Positions 53,804-63,225 of a DNA stretch of 64,000 nt are shown in pieces; positions within the stretch are counted from its first letter, which is position 1, and every line of letters starts with the position of its first letter. A program made the translations under genes and the position numbers. The notes beneath the pieces were generated by a model. It ran no database searches, was not told the DNA's origin, and saw only the letters and a list, made by a program, of their open reading frames with translations. The stretch comes from Caulobacter flavus (GTDB taxonomy: Bacteria; Pseudomonadota; Alphaproteobacteria; Caulobacterales; Caulobacteraceae): assembly GCF_003722335.1 (NCBI RefSeq), contig NZ_CP026100.1, forward strand, positions 992,001 to 1,056,000. The letters run 5' to 3'.

Positions 53804-56557
53804 ATGAAGCTGTTCGCCTCCGCCGCCGTCGCGGCGTTGCTCCTCGCCAACCCGGTGCTCGCGCAAGCCGCGCCCAAGCCCGCGGCCAAGGTCACCGGCC
53901 AGCTGGCCCAGCTGCCCGACGTCGACATTCCCTATACGAAGTTCACCCTGGCCAACGGCCTGACGGTGATCGTCCACGAGGACCACAAGGCCCCGATCGT
54001 GGCGGTGAACGTCTGGTACCACGTCGGCTCCAAGAACGAGCCCAAGGGGCGCACCGGCTTCGCGCACCTGTTCGAGCACCTGATGTTCAACGGCTCGGAG
54101 AACTTCAACGACGACTGGTTCAAGGCGCTGGAGAAGCTGGGCGCCACCGACATGAACGGCACCACCAACGAGGACCGCACCAACTACTTCCAGAACGTGC
54201 CGACCGCGGCCCTGGACCAGGTGCTGTGGCTCGAGAGCGACCGCATGGGCCATCTCGTCGGCGCCATCGACAAGGCCAAGCTCGACGAGCAGCGCGGCGT
54301 CGTCCAGAACGAGAAGCGCCAGGGTCAGAACCAGCCGTACGGCCAGGTCTGGGACGTGATCACCGCCAGCACCTACGACGCCGACCACCCCTACGGCCAT
54401 ACGGTCATCGGCGAGATGGAAGACCTCGACGCGGCCTCGCTGGACGACGTCAAGAACTGGTTCAAGCAGTACTACGGCCCGGCCAACGCCGTGCTGGTCC
54501 TGGCCGGCGACATCACCCCCGCCGAAGCCAAGGCCAAGGCCGAGAAGTACTTCGGCGACATCCCCTCGGGCCCGCCGGTCATGCGCCAGAAGGCCTGGGT
54601 GGCCAAGCGCACCGGCAGCCAGCGCGCCGAGATGCAGGACCGCGTGCCGCAGTCGCGCATCTACAAGGTCTGGAACGTACCGCCCTACGGCTCGGCCGAC
54701 GCCGCCTACCTGAACCTGCTGGGCGACGTGCTGGTGTCGGACAAGACCTCGCGCCTGTACCAGCGCCTGGTCTACACCGACCAGATCGCCACCAATGTCG
54801 GCGCCGGCGTGTCGGAAAGCGAGATCGGCAGCCAGTTCGTCGTCACCCTGACGGTCAAGCCGGGCGGCGACGTGGCCGCCGTCGAGAAGGCCTTCGACGA
54901 GGAATTCCAGCGCCTGCTGCGTGACGGCCCGACGCCCGAGGAAGTGGCCAAGGTCCGCACCCTGAACCTCTCGAACTTCGTGCGCGGCGTCGAGCGGATC
55001 GGCGGCTTCGGCGGCAAGTCCGACATCCTGGCCGAGAGCCAAGTCTATCTGGGCTCGCCCGACGCCTACAAGGTCGGGCTCGAGCGCATCCGCGGCGCCA
55101 CGGCGGCCCAGCTGCAGGCGGCCGGCAAGGCCTGGCTGAGCGACGGCGACTTCACCCTGACGGTGACGCCGTTCCCGACCTACTCGACCACGGCCGGCGT
55201 CGACCGCAAGACCATGCCCGAAGCGGGCCCGACCAAGGCCCCGGCCTTCGTCAAGCTCGAGCGCGCCACCCTGTCGAATGGCGTCAAGGTGATCCTGGCC
55301 GAGCGCCACGAGACCCCGCAGATCCATCTGGGCATGCTGTTCGACGCCGGCGTCGCCGCCAGCGCCGGCGACAAGGCGGGCCTGACCGGCATCACCACCA
55401 GCATGCTGACCGAGGGCACCAAGAACCGCGACGGCCTGACCATCAGCCGCGAACTGGCCCAGCTGGGCGCCGGCATCGGTTCGGGCAGCGGCCAGGACTT
55501 CACCCAGGTGACGCTGAACACCCTGACCACGACGCTGGACCCGGCCCTGGCCATCTATGCCGACGTGCTGAAGAACCCGGCCTTCAAGCCCGAGGACCTC
55601 GACCGCCTGAAGAAGCAGGCCATCGCCGGGGTGCAGCAGGCCAAGCAGAACCCGCAGGCCATGTCGAGCCGCATCCTGCCGGTGCTGACCTACGGTCCGG
55701 GCTCGCCGTACGGACAGCTGACCACCGAGGCCTCGCTGGCCTCGATCAGCCGCGACGACCTCGTGCGCTTCCAGACCACCTGGCTGCAGCCCAAGGGCGC
55801 GACCCTGGTGGTGGTTGGCGACACCACCATGCAGGCGCTGCTGCCGAAGCTGGAAGCCCAGCTGGGCGGCTGGACGGGCGCGCCGACCAAGACCAAGGCC
55901 CCCGTGCAGGCCCCGCCGAGCAAGGGCGCCGTCTACCTGATCGACAAGCCCGGCGCCCAACAGTCGGTGATCGCCGCCGGCAACCTGCTGCCGCCGCGCG
56001 ACCCGAACGACCAGGCCGCGCTCGACGCGTTCAACACCCTGTTTGGCGGCGACTTCGTCTCGCGCCTGAACATGAACCTGCGCGAGGACAAGCACTGGTC
56101 GTACGGCGCCTTCTCGGGCGTGCGCGACGCCCGCGGCTCGCGCCTGTTCCTGATCCGCGCGCCAGTGCAGACCGACAAGACCGCCGAGTCGTTCACCGAG
56201 GCCCGCAAGGAGCTGACCGACATCATCGGTCCGCGCCCGGTCACCCCGGCCGAACTGGCCAAGGCCCAGAACAGCCTGACCCTGTCGATGCCCGGCAACT
56301 GGGAGACCGGCGACGCCGTGGCCGACTCGATCGGCGAACTGGTCAACTACAGCCTGCCCGACGGCTATTTCGACGAGTATCCCGCCGACGTGCGGGCTGT
56401 GACGGTCGAAAGCGCCACGGCGGCCGCCAAGAAGGCGATCAAGCCGGACGAGCTGGTCTGGGTGATCGTCGGCGACCGCGCCGTGATCGAGCCCAAGCTC
56501 AAGGCTCTGAAGCTCGACATCAAGGTGATCGACGCCGACGGCAAGCCGGTCCAGTAG
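53804..56557 (+). CDS. M16 family metallopeptidase, two-domain, exported
   Basis: A 917-residue secreted peptidase. A signal peptide (FASAAVAALLLANPVLAQAAPK) is followed by two M16 repeats. The first has the inverted zinc motif HLFEH (FAHLFEHLMFNGSENF) and the distal Glu in a later ESDRMGHLVGAIDKAKLDEQRGVVQNEKR helix. The second (about residues 490-917; VKVILAERHETPQIHLGMLFDAGVAASAGDKAGLTGIT) lacks HxxEH and is structural, as in this family. It probably degrades peptides in the periplasm. The start at 53804 avoids an upstream in-frame extension without a ribosome-binding site. Confidence 0.93.
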   Translation: MKLFASAAVAALLLANPVLAQAAPKPAAKVTGQLAQLPDVDIPYTKFTLANGLTVIVHEDHKAPIVAVNVWYHVGSKNEPKGRTGFAHLFEHLMFNGSENFNDDWFKALEKLGATDMNGTTNEDRTNYFQNVPTAALDQVLWLESDRMGHLVGAIDKAKLDEQRGVVQNEKRQGQNQPYGQVWDVITASTYDADHPYGHTVIGEMEDLDAASLDDVKNWFKQYYGPANAVLVLAGDITPAEAKAKAEKYFGDIPSGPPVMRQKAWVAKRTGSQRAEMQDRVPQSRIYKVWNVPPYGSADAAYLNLLGDVLVSDKTSRLYQRLVYTDQIATNVGAGVSESEIGSQFVVTLTVKPGGDVAAVEKAFDEEFQRLLRDGPTPEEVAKVRTLNLSNFVRGVERIGGFGGKSDILAESQVYLGSPDAYKVGLERIRGATAAQLQAAGKAWLSDGDFTLTVTPFPTYSTTAGVDRKTMPEAGPTKAPAFVKLERATLSNGVKVILAERHETPQIHLGMLFDAGVAASAGDKAGLTGITTSMLTEGTKNRDGLTISRELAQLGAGIGSGSGQDFTQVTLNTLTTTLDPALAIYADVLKNPAFKPEDLDRLKKQAIAGVQQAKQNPQAMSSRILPVLTYGPGSPYGQLTTEASLASISRDDLVRFQTTWLQPKGATLVVVGDTTMQALLPKLEAQLGGWTGAPTKTKAPVQAPPSKGAVYLIDKPGAQQSVIAAGNLLPPRDPNDQAALDAFNTLFGGDFVSRLNMNLREDKHWSYGAFSGVRDARGSRLFLIRAPVQTDKTAESFTEARKELTDIIGPRPVTPAELAKAQNSLTLSMPGNWETGDAVADSIGELVNYSLPDGYFDEYPADVRAVTVESATAAAKKAIKPDELVWVIVGDRAVIEPKLKALKLDIKVIDADGKPVQ

Positions 56558-56580
56558 GACCGTCGATCCAGGCAGACACG

Positions 56581-56612
56581 AAGGGCGGTCCTCACGGGCC
56601 GCCCTTTTCGTT
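56581..56612 (+). terminator. rho-independent terminator of the M16 peptidase gene
   Basis: Stem AAGGGCGG (56581-56588) / CCGCCCTT (56599-56606), extended by GTC/GGG-like loop pairs, then TTCGTTT. It is 24 bases after the stop codon. Confidence 0.8.
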
Positions 56613-56670
56613 TGCCGCCGAACCCGGGCGCCGCGATAAGCCGCGCGACAGCCCCGACAGGAGACGCGCC

Positions 56671-57459
56671 GTGCAGCAGCCGACCGAGATCATCGTCCTC
56701 AGCGACGGCCCGGCCAATGTCGTCGAAGGCGCCTGGCCGGACCGCACGATCGACCAGGTCACGCGGGCCGAGCTGCACGCCTTCCGCGTCAACGCGCCCA
56801 AGGGCCGGGTGCTGGTCTGCGCCGGCGGCGGCTATCTGCGGCTGATGCACGACCGCGAGGGCGTCGAGGCCGCGCTGTGGCTGAACGGCCTGGGCTACGA
56901 CGCCTATGTGCTGGCCCACCGCCTGCCGGGCGCGGCGAGGAGCGACGGCGGCGTCCATCCCCTCGACATCGCCCTCACCGACGGGCAGGCGGCGCTGGCG
57001 GCGATCCCCGGCGACCTGCCGCGCTTCGTGCTGGGCCTGTCGTCGGGCGGCCACCTGGCCGGAACCCTGGCCTGCCAGCCGGGAACGGACCTCTCGGGCG
57101 TGCTGATCGGCTACGCCCCGATCAACGCCAACCACCGCGACTACAAGGCCCCGGCCGGCAAGCCCGACTACCCGCCGGCGGAGAAGCAGGCCTTCTACGA
57201 CGCCTGGCCGATCGGGATCGCGGCCCAGCCGCACGGCGTTCCGGCCTGCCCGGTGTTCCTGGCCTACGCCCTGCTCGACGAGGCCGTGCCGGTCGAGCAC
57301 GCGCTGAATTTCGTCAGGACCGCCCGCGACCTGAAGCTGGACCTCGACGCCCACGTGTTCGGCAAGGCCCCGCACGGCTTCGCCCTGCGCGAACTGGCCG
57401 GCACGCACGGGTCGTGGCCGGATCTGGCGGCGGGATGGATGGCGAAGAAGGTGGGCTGA
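56671..57459 (+). CDS. alpha/beta hydrolase, esterase/lipase-like
   Basis: A 262-residue alpha/beta hydrolase of the BD-FAE / esterase group. Oxyanion region VLVCAGGGYLRLMHDREGV, then the nucleophile in VLGLSSGGHLAGTLA (GLSSGG), an acid in YALLDEAVPVEHALNF and His in KAPHGFALRELAG. The start is GTG at 56671 with AGGAGA eight bases ahead. It has no signal peptide. The substrate is unknown; the fold covers acetyl-xylan-type esterases and sugar-ester hydrolases. Confidence 0.87.
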   Translation: MQQPTEIIVLSDGPANVVEGAWPDRTIDQVTRAELHAFRVNAPKGRVLVCAGGGYLRLMHDREGVEAALWLNGLGYDAYVLAHRLPGAARSDGGVHPLDIALTDGQAALAAIPGDLPRFVLGLSSGGHLAGTLACQPGTDLSGVLIGYAPINANHRDYKAPAGKPDYPPAEKQAFYDAWPIGIAAQPHGVPACPVFLAYALLDEAVPVEHALNFVRTARDLKLDLDAHVFGKAPHGFALRELAGTHGSWPDLAAGWMAKKVG

Positions 57460-57489
57460 GAGGGATAGGGCGCGGCCCACGCCCAACCT

Positions 57490-57625
57490 CCCGTCATTCC
57501 CGCCCTTGTGGCGGGAACCCCTCTATCAGCCGCAAGGGCGGATGGTGCGGCGTGCTCAGCACGCCGCTTGTATCTCACGTGCGACCGGAACCAGGGGTTC
57601 CCGCCACAAGGGCGGGAATGACGGG
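57490..57625. repeat. 136-base palindromic element, family A (copy 3)
   Basis: Full element with CCCGTCATTCCCGCCC and GGGCGGGAATGACGGG ends; the loop differs from copy 1 by carrying GGCGTGCTCAGCACGCC. It lies between convergent genes. Confidence 0.9.
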
Positions 57626-57659
57626 AGACAAAGGAAGGTCGGCGAGGGGCTAGAGCCCC

Positions 57660-57938
57660 CTACCGCTCCTCGTCGAAGCGGTTGCCGACCAGTTCGACCA
57701 GGGCGTCGACGGCGGCTTCGGCCTCGGGGCCTTCGGCGGCGATGTCGATGGTCGAGCCGATGCCGGCGGCCAGCATCATCAGGCCCATGATCGAGCGGGC
57801 GTCGACGCTGGAGCCCTCGCGGGCGACCTTGACCTCGGCGTCGAAGCCGGAGGCCAGCTTGACGAACTTGGCCGAGGCCCGGGCGTGCAGCCCGCGCTCG
57901 TTGATGATCTCGACCGTCGCCGCCGCCGTCTGACTCAT
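57660..57938 (-). CDS. ptsH: HPr family phosphocarrier protein
   Basis: A 92-residue HPr with the active-site histidine His18 in GLHARASAKFVKLA and the regulatory Ser49 in ARSIMGLMMLAAG. It receives phosphate from EI and gives it to EIIA proteins; Ser49 can be phosphorylated by HPr kinase. There are no sugar-specific permeases in the window, so this is the regulatory alphaproteobacterial PTS. It is the last gene of the minus-strand run and overlaps the EIIA gene by ATGA. Confidence 0.95.
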   Translation of the reverse strand: MSQTAAATVEIINERGLHARASAKFVKLASGFDAEVKVAREGSSVDARSIMGLMMLAAGIGSTIDIAAEGPEAEAAVDALVELVGNRFDEER

Positions 57939-58339
57939 TTCTCTCCCGCCAGCACGTACGAGGCCACGGAGATGTACTTGCGTCCAGCCTCCTGGGCGTG
58001 GGCGACGCAGGCGTCCAGGTCGTCGCGGGTGCGCACGCTGGCCAGCTTGATCAGCATCGGCAGGTTCAGCCCGGCGATGACCTCGGCGCGGGTCTGCTCC
58101 ATCACCGAGATGGCCAGGTTGCTGGGCGTGCCGCCGAACATGTCGGTCAGCAGGATGACCCCCGCGCCGTCGTCGACGGCGGCGCAGGCCTTCAGGATGT
58201 CCGACCGGCGACGCTCCATGTCGTCTTCCGGCCCGATGCAGATGGCCTTCACCGCGGTCTGCGGCCCCACCACATGCTCCATGGCGGAAACGAATTCCTC
58301 CGCCAAACGCCCGTGCGTGACGATCACGAGCCCGATCAT
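57935..58339 (-). CDS. PTS system EIIA component, mannose family
   Basis: A 134-residue EIIA-Man. The active-site histidine is His9 in LVIVTHGRLAEEF, and the second catalytic region is GAGVILLTDMFGGTPSNLAI. In alphaproteobacteria such a free EIIA-Man acts as a phosphate-relay regulator rather than in sugar uptake. It follows the HPr kinase by 75 bases and overlaps the HPr start. Confidence 0.93.
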   Translation of the reverse strand: MIGLVIVTHGRLAEEFVSAMEHVVGPQTAVKAICIGPEDDMERRRSDILKACAAVDDGAGVILLTDMFGGTPSNLAISVMEQTRAEVIAGLNLPMLIKLASVRTRDDLDACVAHAQEAGRKYISVASYVLAGEK

Positions 58340-58414
58340 GCCTGGTCTCTCAAACGGGATCCCCTTCGCCCGAAACGGCAGGGAGGCGCCGCGCGGGCCG
58401 CCTTGATACGCTTG

Positions 58415-58849
58415 TTAGGGGGCGACTCCAAGATGCTCCAGCATCCTGGCGATCTTCGCGGGCGCGGCGGGTTCGAGCGGCCACAGCTCGAAAGCCGGCA
58501 AATCCAGCCCCAGAAGGCGTTCCGTGCGGGGCGGCGGCAGGCGTTCGACGCCGGACGGATCGTCGACGCAGCGCACCACCAGGGCGATTTCGGCGAACGG
58601 CAGGGCCGGTTCGGGCACGATCCCGAAGCCGCGAACCTCGGTCAGCCCCTTCAGCGGGTCGGGGGCGCGGCCGAAAAGCCGCCCCTCCGAGACGAAGGTC
58701 ACCACCCGGTCGTCGGCCACCAGCCGAAAGCCCGCCGCCAGCGCCCGCAGCGCCAGGTCGCTCTTGCCGGCGCCCGAGGCGCCCTCGATCAGCACGCCGC
58801 GCCAGGTTCCGCCGACGCGGCGGGCCACCAGGCCCGCGTGACGGATCAC
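58415..58849 (-). CDS. hprK: short-form HPr kinase/phosphorylase
   Basis: A 144-residue version of HprK that keeps only the catalytic C-terminal domain, as is normal in alphaproteobacteria. Walker A is GASGAGKS at residues 23-30, followed by LVADDRVVTF and the family signature RGFGIVPEP, with RTERLLGLDLPAFELWPLEPAAP near the end. It phosphorylates HPr on the serine. The start is GTG at 58849, overlapping the ChvG stop (GTGA), so it is translated with the sensor. Confidence 0.92.
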   Translation of the reverse strand: MIRHAGLVARRVGGTWRGVLIEGASGAGKSDLALRALAAGFRLVADDRVVTFVSEGRLFGRAPDPLKGLTEVRGFGIVPEPALPFAEIALVVRCVDDPSGVERLPPPRTERLLGLDLPAFELWPLEPAAPAKIARMLEHLGVAP

Positions 58850-60537
58850 TCGCGGCTTCCGTGGTGATGGTGGCCGTCACGGCCGTGATGGCCGTGGGCG
58901 TGTCCGTCGCGATGCTCGGGCAGTTCGACCACGAACCGCGCGCCGATCACCTGGCCGGCCTCGTCCTGGCGGTTCTCGGCATGGATCCGGCCGCCGTGCG
59001 CCTCGACGATCTGGCGTGCGATCGACAGGCCCAGGCCCGAATTTCCGCCGAACGCCCGCCCCTTGGGGCGCGAGGTGTAGAAGCGCTCGAAGATGGTCTC
59101 CAGGTTGTCGGGCGGAATGCCCGGGCCGTCGTCCTCGACCGTGACGACCAGCCGGCCGTTCTGGCGGACCAGCCCGACCCGCACCTCGCCGTCGCCAGCG
59201 CTGAACGAGCGGGCGTTGTCGATCAGGTTGCGGAACACCTGGCCGACGGGGATCTCGCGGGCCATCACCCGCGCCGCCCCCGACGGCGTGCCGGTCAGGC
59301 GGACGCGGACGCTGAACGGCGGCTCCTCGCCGCGCACCTGGGCCTCGTAGATGGCGGTCGCCTCGGTCAGCAGGCGAGCCAGGTCGACGGCCTTGGGCAG
59401 TTCGCGCGACAGTTCCGCGTCGAGCCGCGAGGCGTTGGAGATGTCGGTGACCAGCCGGTCCAGCCGCCCGACGTCCTGCTGCAGTATGCCCAGCAGGCGC
59501 TGTCGGGCCTTGGCCTCGGTGACGAGGTCCAGGGTCTCGATCGCCGAGCGGATCGAGGTGAGCGGGTTCTTGATCTCGTGGGCCACGTCGGCGGCGAAGC
59601 GCTCGATGGCCCCCATCCGCTCGGACAGGGCCTCGGTCATCTCCTCCAGCGACCTGGAGAGGTCGCCGATCTCGTCGTTGCGGCGCGAGATGTCGGGCAG
59701 GCTGATGGCGCGCGCGCCCTCAAGGCGCACGTGGTCGGCCGCCCGGGCCATGCGCAGCACCGGCTGGGCCACCAGGCGGTGCAGAAGCACGCTGGAGACC
59801 AGCACCGCGCCCACCGCAACCAGCACGAAGGGCAGCAGGGCCTTGCGCTCGGCGCCGATGATCTCGTCGACGTCGCCGGCCTCGACGGTCAGCACGCCCA
59901 GCACGGCGCGGACGTGCTGGATGGGGATCGACACCGACACCACCCGCTCGCCGTTCTCGGCCAGGCGCACCTGCTTGACCGTCTCGCCCATGCGGGCGCG
60001 CTCGATCTCCTGCTCGAACTCGGCCTTGGCGCGCTCCAGGGCGCGGGGCTTGGCGTCCTTGTCCTGCAGCGACAGCCTAAAGCCGTTGTCTCCCGACTTG
60101 CGGGCCGGCGGCAGCACCTTCCACTCGACCCGGTCCTCGACCAGGTAGGAGTCGGCGAGCAGGCGGCCCTCGCCGTCATAGAGGCGGGCGCGCTGGGAAT
60201 GACCGCTGAAGAACGACTGCAGGATGTCGTTGGCCGCCGCCACGTCGAGCGCCGGCTCGGGCTCGCCCACGGTGGCGGCCCGTTCGATGATGTTGGCGAT
60301 CAGCTCGCCCTGGGTGCTGAGGCTGTCGATCCGGGCGTTGATCAGGCCGCTGCGCAGCTCGTTGAGCACCAGCGCCCCGACCACCAGTATGGCCAGGGCC
60401 AGCAGGTTCAGGCCGATGATCAGCCGCCCCAGCCGCGAGGCGCGCGGCCAGGTCAGCCGCCGCCGGTCGCGCGGCTCCGCCTCGGGCCCGGAGGCCGATC
60501 GGGCCTCAGGCTTCGCGGTAGCGGTAGCCGACGCCAT
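58846..60537 (-). CDS. chvG: sensor histidine kinase ChvG, with histidine-rich C-terminal tail
   Basis: A 563-residue membrane histidine kinase. Two membrane segments (near residues 38-60, [20 protein letters not shown], and near 250-270, [19 protein letters not shown]) enclose a periplasmic sensor. A HAMP region follows, then the H-box [23 protein letters not shown] with His319, and the ATPase part N box [42 protein letters not shown]. It ends in the tail [22 protein letters not shown], very rich in His. The ATG at 60537 overlaps the end of chvI by 32 bases. ChvG senses envelope or acid stress in relatives. Confidence 0.95.
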   Translation of the reverse strand: MASATATAKPEARSASGPEAEPRDRRRLTWPRASRLGRLIIGLNLLALAILVVGALVLNELRSGLINARIDSLSTQGELIANIIERAATVGEPEPALDVAAANDILQSFFSGHSQRARLYDGEGRLLADSYLVEDRVEWKVLPPARKSGDNGFRLSLQDKDAKPRALERAKAEFEQEIERARMGETVKQVRLAENGERVVSVSIPIQHVRAVLGVLTVEAGDVDEIIGAERKALLPFVLVAVGAVLVSSVLLHRLVAQPVLRMARAADHVRLEGARAISLPDISRRNDEIGDLSRSLEEMTEALSERMGAIERFAADVAHEIKNPLTSIRSAIETLDLVTEAKARQRLLGILQQDVGRLDRLVTDISNASRLDAELSRELPKAVDLARLLTEATAIYEAQVRGEEPPFSVRVRLTGTPSGAARVMAREIPVGQVFRNLIDNARSFSAGDGEVRVGLVRQNGRLVVTVEDDGPGIPPDNLETIFERFYTSRPKGRAFGGNSGLGLSIARQIVEAHGGRIHAENRQDEAGQVIGARFVVELPEHRDGHAHGHHGRDGHHHHGSRE

Positions 60538-61219
60538 ACAGGGTTTCGATGGAATCGAACTCGGGGTCCACCTGGCGGAACTTCTTGCGCATCCGCTTGA
60601 TGTGGCTGTCGATGGTGCGGTCGTCGACATAGACCTGATCGTCGTAGGCGGCGTCCATCAGGTTGTCGCGGCTCTTCACGAAGCCGGGGCGCTGGGCCAG
60701 CGACTGCAGCAGCAGGAACTCGGTGACCGTCAGGCGCACCGGCTTGCCGTCCCACAGGCTGTCGTGGCGGGCCGGGTCGAGCGTCAGCTTGCCGCGCTTC
60801 ATGACCTTGGAGCCCGCGGCGCCGGCCGGACCGGGCGCGGCCGGGTCTTCCTCGTCGGGGCGGGCCCGGCGCAGCACGGCCTTCACGCGTTCGAGCAGCA
60901 GGCGCTGGCTGAACGGCTTGTGCATGTAGTCGTCGGCCCCGAGGTTGAAGCCGAGGATCTCGTCGATCTCGTCGTCCTTCGAGGTCAGCATGATGACCGG
61001 CGTCTCGGAGGACTGGCGCAGGCGGCGCAGCACTTCCATGCCGTCCATGCGCGGCATCTTGACGTCGAGGATCACGAGGTCCGGCGGATTGCTTTCCACC
61101 GCCTCCAGTCCAGAGACGCCGTCGTAATAGGCCTTCACCGTGTGGCCGTGGCTCTCCAGGGCCAGGGAGACCGAAGCGACGATGTTCTCGTCGTCGTCGA
61201 TGAGCGTGATCTCGGCCAA
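60506..61219 (-). CDS. chvI: two-component response regulator ChvI (OmpR/PhoB type)
   Basis: A 237-residue regulator. Receiver domain with acidic pocket LIDDDENI, phospho-acceptor Asp52 in [13 protein letters not shown], and the Lys in [18 protein letters not shown]-binding winged-helix domain from about residue 140 with [54 protein letters not shown]. The start is TTG at 61219: GGAGGAAT stands seven bases ahead, much better than the GTG at 61264. It is the first gene of the chvI-chvG-hprK-EIIA-ptsH run. Confidence 0.95.
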   Translation of the reverse strand: MAEITLIDDDENIVASVSLALESHGHTVKAYYDGVSGLEAVESNPPDLVILDVKMPRMDGMEVLRRLRQSSETPVIMLTSKDDEIDEILGFNLGADDYMHKPFSQRLLLERVKAVLRRARPDEEDPAAPGPAGAAGSKVMKRGKLTLDPARHDSLWDGKPVRLTVTEFLLLQSLAQRPGFVKSRDNLMDAAYDDQVYVDDRTIDSHIKRMRKKFRQVDPEFDSIETLYGVGYRYREA

Positions 61220-61226
61220 GCCGTCT

Positions 61227-61234
61227 ATTCCTCC
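61227..61234 (-). promoter_or_regulatory. ribosome-binding site that fixes the TTG start of chvI
   Basis: Read on the minus strand this is GGAGGAAT, seven bases before TTG at 61219. It is the best match to the 16S tail in this gap and marks TTG as the start codon. Confidence 0.85.
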
Positions 61235-61449
61235 GAATACCTTCCCGGCGATCCTATCGACCACCGCGCCCCGCTACAACGCACGGAGCGGCCAAGCTTT
61301 CCATCGCGCCTTTTCGAACTCCATTGCGGCCGGGGCGTGGCGGGCTTGGACACAGTTGCGGCAGCGGCGCCGAACGATGGTCTTCGCCTTTCAACCTCGC
61401 CTTAAGGTCTCGCAAGTCATAGTCACGATCCAGGAGCCCCATAAAGCCC

Positions 61450-63156
61450 ATGAGCGACCAGGTCCATTACGAGCTATTCGTGCGCCGCAAGGTCGGCGCG
61501 CAATGGACTCTGGACATGGCCACCGAGATCCGCAGCCACGCCCTGGCCCAGGCCGAGGAAGTGCTGAACTCGGGCCGCGCCGTCGCCGTGCGGGTCTCGA
61601 AAGAGACGCTGGACCCCGAAACCCGCGAATTCCGCTCGATCTCGATCTTCACCAAGGGCCTCGTCGACGGCGGCAAGCCGAAGAAGCCGGTGGAGGAGAT
61701 GGAGCCGCTGTGCGTGCAGCCGGCCGACCTCTACACCGCCCACGCCCGCGACCGCATCGGCCGCCTGCTGGAAAGCTGGCTGCAGCGCCACAAGGCCACG
61801 CCGTTCGAGCTGCTGCACCGTCCCGACCTCGTCGAGCAGCTGGAAGCCTCTGGCACCGACCTGCAGCACGCCCTGCAGAAGATCGCCATCCCCGAGGCCG
61901 AGGCCCGGGGCATGTCGGTCCACGAACTGATCCGCAACTTCCAGGGCCTGGTCGAGCGCTCGGTCGCCAACCTGATGAAGGCCTTCAAGAAGGGCCAGCT
62001 GCCGGACCTCGACAAGGAAGGCTTCGCGAAAGCCGCCGAGCGCCTGGCCGCCGATCCTGACCGCGCCTTCCTGCTGGGCGCGGGCGTAGCCGCCTCGATC
62101 GCGCCCGCCAAGGACTGGAGCGAGAAGATCGCCCGCCTGCTCGACCTGGCCGACGCCGCGCCGGCCGAGCCCAAGGCCCGCGCCGCGGCCCTGGCCGCCA
62201 TCGAGACGCCGCTTGCCGAGATCATCGGCTCCAAGGCCGGCATGGCCGATTTGCTGAACACCGCCGACGACCTCGGCTCGACCCTGGCCGCCATGACCCG
62301 CCTGGCCGGCGGCGCGCAGGTCGAGGCCCTGATCAGGATCGAGGCCAGCGTGCGCGCCTGCATGCCCGAGCTGTCGGGCACCGCCAAGCGCCTGGGCCAA
62401 TGGCTGTGCGGCGACAACTTCCCCACCGTCCGCGCCTCGATCGCCCGCCGGGTGCTGAAGGAGCTGAACGGCGTGCGCCGCCTGAAGCCGACCGACGCCG
62501 AGAGCGAGATCGAGCACCTGCGCGCCCTGGCCATGAGCCTGACGGCCGCCGCCGGCCGCATCCTGCCGGCCGAGGACATCACCGCGGCCTTCACAACCCG
62601 CTCCAAGACCCTGCTCAACGGCGACTTCATCGAGGCCCTGCTGGGTCGCGACCGCTCGGCCCGCGAGGAGATCGTCATGCTGATCCGCCTGGCCGAGAAC
62701 GTCATGGGCGCGGTCAACAAGCGCCACGCGGCCCGCTGGCTGTCGGCCAACATCCAGGCCATGCGCTTCGAGAAGGAGATGCGCCAGGGTCCCGACACCC
62801 CGTCGGTGAAGCTGGCGTCGCTGGCGGCGCTGCAGAAGTCGCTGACCCGTTCGGGCCTGGTGATGGAAGACTACGAGCCGCTGTGCGCCAAGCTCGGCGA
62901 AGTCGGCGGCATGGTCGAGGCCGACGCCCGCCTGCTGTCGCTGCTGGTCCGCGCGCCCGCGCCCCTGCCCCAGCGCCTGGCCCTGCTGGCCCGGCTGGCG
63001 AGCGGCGAGGCCGGCCCCACCGGCCCGGTCGCCGACCGCGCCCGGGTCGAGGCCCTCAAGCTGGCCCGCGCCCCGGAAGCCCGCGAAGCCCTGGCCGCCA
63101 GCCCCGAAACGCTGGACTTGCTCAAGGGCCTGGTCCAGCAGCAACAGGCGGCCTGA
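61450..63156 (+). CDS. large protein of unknown function next to chvIG
   Basis: A 568-residue protein that I cannot place. No signal peptide or membrane segment is visible, so it is probably cytoplasmic. The N-terminal part (YELFVRRKVGAQWTLDMATEIRSHALAQAEEVLNSGRAVAVRVSKETLDPETREFRSISIFTKG, about 7-75) looks like a compact alpha/beta domain with a repeated basic pattern. The rest is nearly all helical and Ala/Leu-rich (for example LLGAGVAASIAPAKDWSEKIARLLDLADAAP; ALIRIEASVRACMPELSGTAKRLGQWLCGDNFPTVRASIARRVLKELNGVRRLKP). It is divergent from chvI across 230 bases and ends with LVQQQQAA. Confidence 0.8.
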   Translation: MSDQVHYELFVRRKVGAQWTLDMATEIRSHALAQAEEVLNSGRAVAVRVSKETLDPETREFRSISIFTKGLVDGGKPKKPVEEMEPLCVQPADLYTAHARDRIGRLLESWLQRHKATPFELLHRPDLVEQLEASGTDLQHALQKIAIPEAEARGMSVHELIRNFQGLVERSVANLMKAFKKGQLPDLDKEGFAKAAERLAADPDRAFLLGAGVAASIAPAKDWSEKIARLLDLADAAPAEPKARAAALAAIETPLAEIIGSKAGMADLLNTADDLGSTLAAMTRLAGGAQVEALIRIEASVRACMPELSGTAKRLGQWLCGDNFPTVRASIARRVLKELNGVRRLKPTDAESEIEHLRALAMSLTAAAGRILPAEDITAAFTTRSKTLLNGDFIEALLGRDRSAREEIVMLIRLAENVMGAVNKRHAARWLSANIQAMRFEKEMRQGPDTPSVKLASLAALQKSLTRSGLVMEDYEPLCAKLGEVGGMVEADARLLSLLVRAPAPLPQRLALLARLASGEAGPTGPVADRARVEALKLARAPEAREALAASPETLDLLKGLVQQQQAA

Positions 63157-63225
63157 GGCCCCTCCCAAGCTTGTCCGTGCGCGCCCGCGCCCCCAAGTCT
63201 GTGGCCCCAAGCCACGGAGCCCGTC

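Noticed and set aside
53513..56095. An 860-residue open frame opposite the M16 peptidase
   Set aside because: The plus-strand frame has a signal peptide and the HLFEH zinc motif, and the minus frame has no recognisable domain.
58861..60600. A 579-residue open frame opposite chvG
   Set aside because: The chvG frame has all histidine-kinase motifs; this frame is an antisense shadow with no domain and Gln/Asp/His repeats.
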